DNA of 64,000 nucleotides from Ancylostoma caninum (lineage: Eukaryota > Nematoda > Chromadorea > Rhabditida > Ancylostomatidae), in NCBI GenBank assembly GCA_037903475.1, contig JBAJFG010000621.1, forward strand, positions 1,240,001 to 1,304,000, given 5' to 3'. The number at the start of each line of letters is the position of its first letter. Position 1 is the stretch's first letter. Positions 57,415 through 64,000 of this stretch are shown here, piece after piece. A model generated the notes under the pieces. That model made no database searches. It saw nothing but the letters and a program-made list of their open reading frames with translations, and had not been told where the DNA came from. Position numbers and translations under genes: made by a program.

Positions 57415-58160
57415 TCTGTATATATAAAAGTATGTGTGTATGTGTGTTTGCGTTTAAATAAAGTCCTTACGCGCAATCGGCGGAAAGTTTTCGACCGCGC
57501 CTAGCATGCGGCGCGTGCGCGGCGCGGCCCTCTTGTGGCAGTGGTCCCCAGTCGTTCATCAGATTCTTGGCCCAGGTGAGTGTTTTTCTTCCATTTTCTT
57601 CTTATCTGAAGTTTATCTGAAGCTGTGGCTGATCGATATCGACCGGACGGCCCCGCATGCCCCATATTTTGCACATTTTCCCCATGCATGCCCCAAATGC
57701 TTGTTTTTATTGTTTTATGAGGCATGCGGGGCCGTCCGGTCGACATAGGTCAGCCACAGGCCTCACACCCTCAGATAAACATCAATCAAAGAAAAAATGA
57801 AGGAAAAACACTCACCTGGGCCAAAAATCTGATGAACGACGGCGGGCAGCTGCCACAAGAGGGCCGCGCCGCGCATGCCTCCCATGCTGGGCGCGCTCGA
57901 AAATTTTCCGCCGATTGCGCGTAAGGAGTTTATGTTCCGAATAGAAATAAAAAGCATTAACCGATCTAGACCAAATTTTGCAGGTAGACTCTCCGGGTGC
58001 CGACAAAGGTCATAGGCTAGCTTTGACCTGGTTGTGTCGATTAGCTTATCGATTGCATCGACTTTATCGAATTTCAACTATTTTCGTCCGACGGTCAGTG
58101 AGGACACGTCTTTTAAGGTTTTTCTATACGCTGAACTCGAATATGGCAACTATTTTTTTT
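57415..58160 (+). mobile_element. Helitron 5' part, interrupted and 3' truncated
   Basis: TCTGTATATATAAAAGTATG at 57415 is the family's 5' end. After the foldback at 57457-57928 the Helitron resumes with TGTTCCGAATAGAAAT, ACCGATCTAGACCAAATTTT and GTAGACTCTCCGGGTGCCG, then one 118-bp unit with GCTGAACTCGAATATGGCAA at about 58131. The 3' hairpin and CTAG are missing; sequence changes near 58150. Confidence 0.7.
57457..57928. mobile_element. Foldback element inside the Helitron, with mirrored splice-donor sequence
   Basis: Arms of about 200 bp (57463-57662 and 57721-57928) begin (G/C)TCCTTACGCGCAATCGGCGG and surround a 58-bp loop. TTTA stands on both sides (57453-57456, 57929-57932), a possible target duplication. 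Each arm contains TTGGCCCAGGTGAGTGTTTT or its close match read inward, a textbook CAG|GTGAGT splice donor, preceded by an open stretch (GAALLWQ..VVHQI.GPG). GC-rich, non-coding otherwise. Confidence 0.8.
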
Positions 58161-58164
58161 CATT

Positions 58165-60235
58165 AATTAAGCGGCGAACCACCTTTTTCCCCACCCCACC
58201 CTCCCCCCCCCATCCTGCCCACTTTCTGTGTTCGGTACTGGTACATACATACTTCTTCTTCGCACATTATACGAATGTTCCGAGCTGCAAAGTCGGCTGC
58301 CTTTCAGACGCGGAAGAAGTTGTCGAAAATGTATATTGGTGTTTGCAATATTTCCATTCCAAATGCCCATAATTCAGAAAGAATTAAGTTAACAAGAAAG
58401 AAGTGGCAGCATAGAATGCGAAGAGCTCCTTCGAATGGCCCACACACTTGGCCAGATCTTCGGATGTGAGTGAAGAACAGAGAAATCTGAAAACGGCATG
58501 GACGTTTTTTCGGTAGCCCAGTAGTTGTGTATAAATAACGAATCAATAACGAAACAGTAAATGAATAAATAACTAAATAAATAAATAAAGCTTGGACATT
58601 CTTAGCTTCGACATTACACATATACATTACACATTTTTCACATTTGCTTAACTTTTTTAAAAATGTAGTGAAGAATTGTGGAAGTCGGAAAATTCAGAAA
58701 ATTATGCACGGTCTGTGCAGTTACCCGAAATAATCCTATTCTCGCCGTTCAATTCTGAATATAGGTGAGGATCGGATTTGAAGCAAAGTAAAGGAATCAC
58801 TTTAGCACTCCCTACAGTCCGTGTCGAGAAGATGAACGGTTTGCGCGTGGGTTTTCATACCATAGCGCGGAATCGCGACGGGCCTACTCGATCCTCTCGC
58901 TTGGAGCACGTTCTCTCCGTCTCCGTCGTCCAGGTCCCACCGTGCTCCTGCAGTCAGGGAATCCATCTCTTTTCTAGAACTGTGCTTTTGTACCTACGCG
59001 GTGCTATATGCACTTGTGACATTTTGTTCACTATTACGTGCGACTTTGACTTTCTCATTTTTGGTCCCATTTAAGCTGGTAATTTTATTCATTTCGAGTT
59101 ACGTAATTATAGGCATCCTATTCATTTGCATTAATATCTAATCATGCGACTATAAATGGTCTGAGCATTGAGGCATTACTAGTTAGTGGTTCCGGCTGCT
59201 ACTCTTCAATCTTTTTCTCTAATAGCATAGCATTTATTTATACATAGTTATATAGTACACATCGGGTAGTTGCGCTTCTAGTGAAGTGTGGTGATGAACC
59301 ATTTGTCCAAGAAGAGATGGTTGCGTAAAGTCTGTTTCTTGCCCATTTTCTCAGTTCCCTTCACTTTTTTTCACAACCTTTTCCCGCTTATTTTCACGCC
59401 TTGTGTGAAATGCAGGAAGGAGACAATCATAGCGGGGAAATTTGTCTGCTACGTTCAGGTGGTTCGATGTCAGAAAATACTATCGTTGTCTGAAAAGCGT
59501 GGGCTTATGAGCGAATAGTCTGAGTATTGAGGCATTAATGGTGCGATTATTTTTTTTTCATTTCATAGCTTTACCCATCACCTCTCTCCTTTTCTCTCCC
59601 TTCTTCTCCACATCTGCAGAATGCAACCTAGTTGATGGATAAGGAATTCCTTGAATGCATCTGCAAAGTTCTGCTTATGAACAATTATTTTCCGGCGTTA
59701 GTCCTCCGCCAGACAATTTCCCTCGGAGCGCAAAGCTCAATCAAATGGGGAGTGCCCCCAGAATTTCTGCTCGGCTCCACCCGCAACGACACTTCTTGTC
59801 GTTTGCTGCGAAATTAGGAGTATTCGGCTTGTTTCCTGTAGCTAATCCTTGCAAATTCTCTGCTTCATTAGAGCCGTGACTTCCATTCCAGTGAACTTAA
59901 CCAGGCGATGTCTCGCAACGCTTGAAAAGCTATTCCCTTTTTCGATTATTTCTAGATATGAAATATTTTCCAGTTTTCTTTAGATTTTCCCATGCAAGGC
60001 ACTTGTCACTACCAAAACTCACTAGAGATTTCGTGATGAATCGACAAAAAAAAACCTGTTTCCCAGGGGAAACTCACTCAATTTTGCAGTTTTCCTCAAG
60101 CAATGCACGGACATATTTGTAGTGCTGAGATATTCTCCTTGATTGATGGACAGCAATCGCGTTTCTCGTCACGCAGAAGAAAAAACTTCTCGGAGTGTTT
60201 TTGCGTGGGTGTTGCCAATGGGCATGTGCTATACA
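58165..60235. other. Unassigned stretch
   Basis: A C-rich tract lies at 58184-58215. Frames of up to 107 codons are not recognised. A GC-rich patch with GCGCGGAATCGCGACGGG lies at 58864-58882. Confidence 0.35.
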
Positions 60236-60239
60236 TGTG

Positions 60240-60930
60240 ACCGAATCAAATATATTCGACGAAATTTTCGAATATTCGAATGGTCCATTCATTCGGCTTT
60301 TCAAAGAATGGGCATATTCTAACTATTCGTTCACTCGGGTTCTTCATTCATAATTAGAGTTATTCGAACAATTCGTTCATTCGAATGTCTGAGAAGTGGC
60401 AAATTCGAAATATTCGTTTATTCGGCTTGGGAACATTTGACATTTGAATAATGATGACATGATGGCTATTTTAGAGAGCAATAAGTATGCACCAACAAGG
60501 TCATGCCTCAAAGATTCGTTGCGACCCCCAGCAATCCCCACAGATCGCCTGACGAGACCCTGATATGTCGTGAAGTCCTTTACAGGTGCGCGTAACAAAG
60601 GTTGATAGTGGCGGCCAGGAACGAAGACTTTGAAAACTATAATTGAAATGGTACTGGACCGAATACTCGATTCGAATTATTCATTCATTTGGTGATTTCA
60701 AAAACTCGGTTATTCGAGTGATTCATTCATTTGGGGTAGCCGAAAAAGTCCTTCATTCGAATAATTCGCTCATTCGCATATTTGGAAACACCTTCTTCGA
60801 ATTATTCAAGTATTCGAATGTTACAAAAGCCCCATATTCGAACTATTCAGAATTCGAATATCTCAAATTTTCTATTTTTTGAATTATTCAAAAATACGAA
60901 TATTTCAAAAATCGTCAAATATTCCAATGT
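60240..60930. repeat. ATTCGAAT-rich cryptic repeat field
   Basis: ATTCGAA, TATTCG, ATTCATTCG and related words recur some 30 times in two clusters (60240-60430 and 60655-60930) separated by about 225 bp of ordinary sequence. No fixed period is visible. TTCGAA is palindromic, so the field looks alike on both strands. Confidence 0.65.
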
Positions 60931-60934
60931 ATAG

Positions 60935-63900
60935 CGTGTACTACAAAATTGTTCGCCAGGCGCATTTCAAAAAGCAAAAAAAAACATACGAAATAGTCGG
61001 CAGTCGTGGTAGTGTGAGAGGCTGAAATGCTTTTCTCTTCTCTTCATTCGCTTTTTCTCTATTTATGACATAAGCGAGAAGTGTATTTAGACCCTGTTAT
61101 ACTAGGTTATCAAAATTACACCCTATTACTGATGGAATTTCAATAGATTAAAAAATTTCAAGGGGAACACCAACTAACATTTTCACTTCTGAGAATTTTT
61201 CTCTATTTTTTGGGGTCTGAAAAGTAGTCCCACTAATCCTGAAAAGGCCTGTCCGGTGATAGCACCACCGCTTCTTCCGCGAGTTCCCAAAATATGAGAG
61301 GTGGATGCGCATCCGAATTCTCCCTGGATGAGTTCAAGCATGAGACGGCTGTGTTGTTTGACTCCATTCTCTTTCGTCATGATGAACAGCTCAGCTCAGC
61401 CATTCTTCTTCAATGGACCCCGAGGACCTCGAGTTATGGGCTCATAGAATAGCTTTTTCGTAAGTTTGGAATTGATTCACTTATCCGCGCTCATCCTAGT
61501 TGAAAAAGTAATGAAAACTTAAGATTATAAGCCAGAAGTCCAAACCTTAGAGACCAAATTTTCCATGGGTGATGCTTTTAATGCTGCAGCTAAACAACTG
61601 TAATGGAATGCTTTATTGACATGATGTTCCGCACTAACTCCTCTTCTGCAGACTCCTTGGAAATGTCCATGGTTTTGTATTTGTTGGCAAAATTGTCAAA
61701 TATTTCAAACCCCTAGTCACCTTTATTTTCCACATTTTCCTGCTAGTGCTAGTAAAAAACCAGACGAAGCAAAAGCTAGTCCATCGTCGCTTCTACTGCC
61801 GAAGTCCGCAGAGGAGTCCCTTTTTCAAGGATCCCCCAAGAGACAAATACTGAACAATTAATATGCCTATTCTGCCTTCCGCAAACAGCCATTTGAGGTG
61901 CGAAGAAATTGCACTATTCAGCTATTCATCCCCGGGCATTCTGGAGCCATTTTCCGACTAAGCATTTTTGAAGGGACCAATTACAGTAACGGCCAAAGAG
62001 AATTTTCTTGAACTTCCCTGAAGTATGTGATTTCCGCAAACAATTCGGCTACTCAGAAGAAATAGATGAAGATACCAACATCCCTTCCAGTTTTTGTATT
62101 TTTTTTAAATTCAGACATCTCAAAGTCTCTGACGTGTTAACTCACTGGCAATCAGCTAAACAGGGACTGTTACGGATCGAGTCTCAATTCATCGAGTCTC
62201 AACTGCAATAGCGTTTTTTTTACAAGGAATCATTTTGCAGAGAAAATTATTTGCATGAAATATACAGAGGGCTCGACCGCTGTTGCTTAGTCGGAGCCTA
62301 ATGCGTTCCTGTGGAAGTTTTTGTCACTCTTGTCCTCTCTTACTGCTCCACGATGTTAGAATTAAAAGTCCTAACCGATATGACCTGCGGTTACGCGCCC
62401 CGCAAGAAGCAAAAGGAGCGTGGCCACGAGCCTTTGGACCGGCTCTGGGTAAGCCGGTAAAAGCCCTGCGGGATACCATGAAAACTTGTGCATGGGGGTT
62501 ATCTCGCGCGCTGAACACGAACACCACGTTCGTTTTCAACTGTAACGTAGTCTTGGTGGTCTAATCATATGGAGGTTATTTCACACGATGATCACGACAT
62601 TTGAATTGATCTCGAAAAGAGAAGCAGTTTTTTAGGCGTAATTTCACCGGAATTACCAGTGCGGCAGTGCCGTTCACGATAGGGGCGACAGAGCACTTGG
62701 AGATTCTGAGGCTCTGAAGTAAAACAGTTGGAATCATCTTTGAATATGTATATATGACGAGCATCTGGCACACTGTAGGTGTTTTTCAAAAAATTTTGTA
62801 CGCATTTCCTGTAGAGATGTTTTGTTTCACAAATTCTATTACCATTTTGCATATAGTTAATGGACATCAGCTCTTTTTCTCCTCTTATCCGACATTGCAA
62901 GAGTCTACATTGCTTGCCAAATTTGAAAACTTTGAACTTTATCCAGAAAGCAATTATGGACAGAAGATCAAAAAATGACTTCATTTATCCAGTGCTGCAT
63001 CCATGCAGTGGGAAAGTGACGCGCACTGATGCCCGCGCAAAAGTTTTTTCCACGTTGTATCCTGATGCAATTTTCGCACTGTTATGGAAGCCATACTGTG
63101 GTCATAATATCTCCCTTACGGGTGAGTTTTTGAGGCTCTGAGGAATACACGGTCATGAATATGTTATTCTTCTGCAAATCCCTTCGAAATAGAACTTATT
63201 GTGCAGTTGAGCGGAATAGAACTTACTGTGCAAATGAGGGGAATCATTACGATGTTCAATTAAGAAAGCTGCCAAATAGATTACCATGGTGGGAAAAACA
63301 TGTAATGGAAGGATAATGGGAAGGATGTGCCACTAATCCTTTCTATGTGGATACCGTTGGAAAAACAGCTGTTCATAAATTTTCGGTGATCTGTTATACA
63401 GAAGAGAAGCAGCTGAATAAAAGATTACTCTTGACAGAGTTGTGCTTAAAGGCAGTGTGTCACCTCGTTTTTGTGTCTGAGCCTTTACAGGATTTTGAAT
63501 CTACTGGATACGCTGAATCCAACGGTATACCTAAAATGTTACAAAATGGTCTTTGAACCCTATTTTTAAACGTTTTTTTCGACGGGATTTGTAGCAGTTT
63601 GTCGAGCCGAGTGGACGCGTGAAGCCGTTGATCTCATCGATCGGACACGTCTAAACTTGTTGGCCAACGCTACAGAGGTGGCGGGCAGCCAGCACATCCA
63701 CGGACCATGCAGGATGGAATCTCAGGACCTCCTGGGAACGTTCATAAATACGTTGCTTGGTATGGGTATGATGAAAACAAAAAAATTGCTGAAGATTGAT
63801 TCTCAGGCCAGTGATTCCAGAGTATTGCTTGCCAGTTTTATTTGAATGATAGAGATACTTGGCTGTAGAGGTTCTCGAGTTAGTTTACGGGTACACCTGC

Positions 63901-64000
63901 GAGGAAGATATGGGGTTCAGGAAATCTGGTACATAGTTGATGATTTTGTGTAGAAGTCGAACGCCTGAGGCATCCCAGAAGAGGAACTGATTAACGTCAT
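60935..64000. other. Right end, unassigned
   Basis: Frames of up to 130 codons occur without recognisable domains. A splice-donor-like ACGGGTGAGTTT at 63118-63129 follows an open plus frame (62860-63141), so a spliced gene is possible but not supported otherwise. The motif GCTGAACACGAAC occurs at 62512 and a damaged inverted form near 62587, hinting at another relic of the 427-bp family. Confidence 0.3.

Noticed and set aside
62860..63141. Exon ending in a GTGAGT donor
   Set aside because: The donor is good, but the upstream frame has no recognisable content and no matching acceptor or downstream exon was found.

Overview
The window looks like gene-poor, repeat-dense nuclear DNA of an invertebrate animal, most likely a nematode. 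That assignment is an inference. It rests on several decayed mariner elements, Tc1-type elements and MITEs with TA target duplications, non-autonomous Helitrons, A+T-rich intergenic DNA and the absence of any long gene-like reading frame. I found no cellular gene I can name with confidence. The only long non-repetitive open frame is 435 codons on the minus strand (10997-12304), an orphan with a faint gag-like character.

Layout. Bases 1-7.2 kb hold two internally deleted mariners; the second (4465-5341) is two 5' halves joined head to head. Bases 7.9-10.2 kb hold a Helitron inside a Helitron of the same family, with 118-bp ATCGAT-rich internal repeats. Bases 10.2-18.5 kb are dense in short inverted-repeat elements: a probable MULE-like pair of about 427 bp, one with a 9-bp target duplication, and six or more MITEs. 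Bases 17.0-19.3 kb are a field of diverged repeats built round TTTCGAAA. Bases 21.58-34.84 kb are one uninterrupted satellite of about 20 copies of a 655-bp monomer, with two monomer types and a 1.31-kb dimeric higher-order repeat at its right end.

Bases 34.8-42.9 kb show little except a CCGG-rich island and a tRNA-like SINE head near 38.2-38.5 kb. Bases 42.9-46.3 kb hold a Helitron relic, a minisatellite, a 364-bp (CA)n tract, and a Tc1-like element nested in a mariner nested in a (TA)n tract, followed by a GC-rich palindromic element. Bases 48588-51043 are a 2.46-kb foldback element with arms of about 1.09 kb and a TA target duplication. Bases 53.6-58.2 kb contain a base-composition anomaly, another mariner relative, a tandem 115-bp repeat split precisely by a 238-bp Helitron, and a Helitron 5' part split by a 472-bp foldback. 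Bases 60.2-60.9 kb are an ATTCGAAT-rich field. The remainder is unrecognised single-copy-looking DNA.

How it works together: this is a transposon and satellite landscape, not a pathway. Many insertions can be ordered by nesting, and several leave exact empty sites. A short motif, GCTGAACACGAATAT, recurs in two structurally unrelated element classes (Helitron and MULE-like), which is the least expected pattern in the window.
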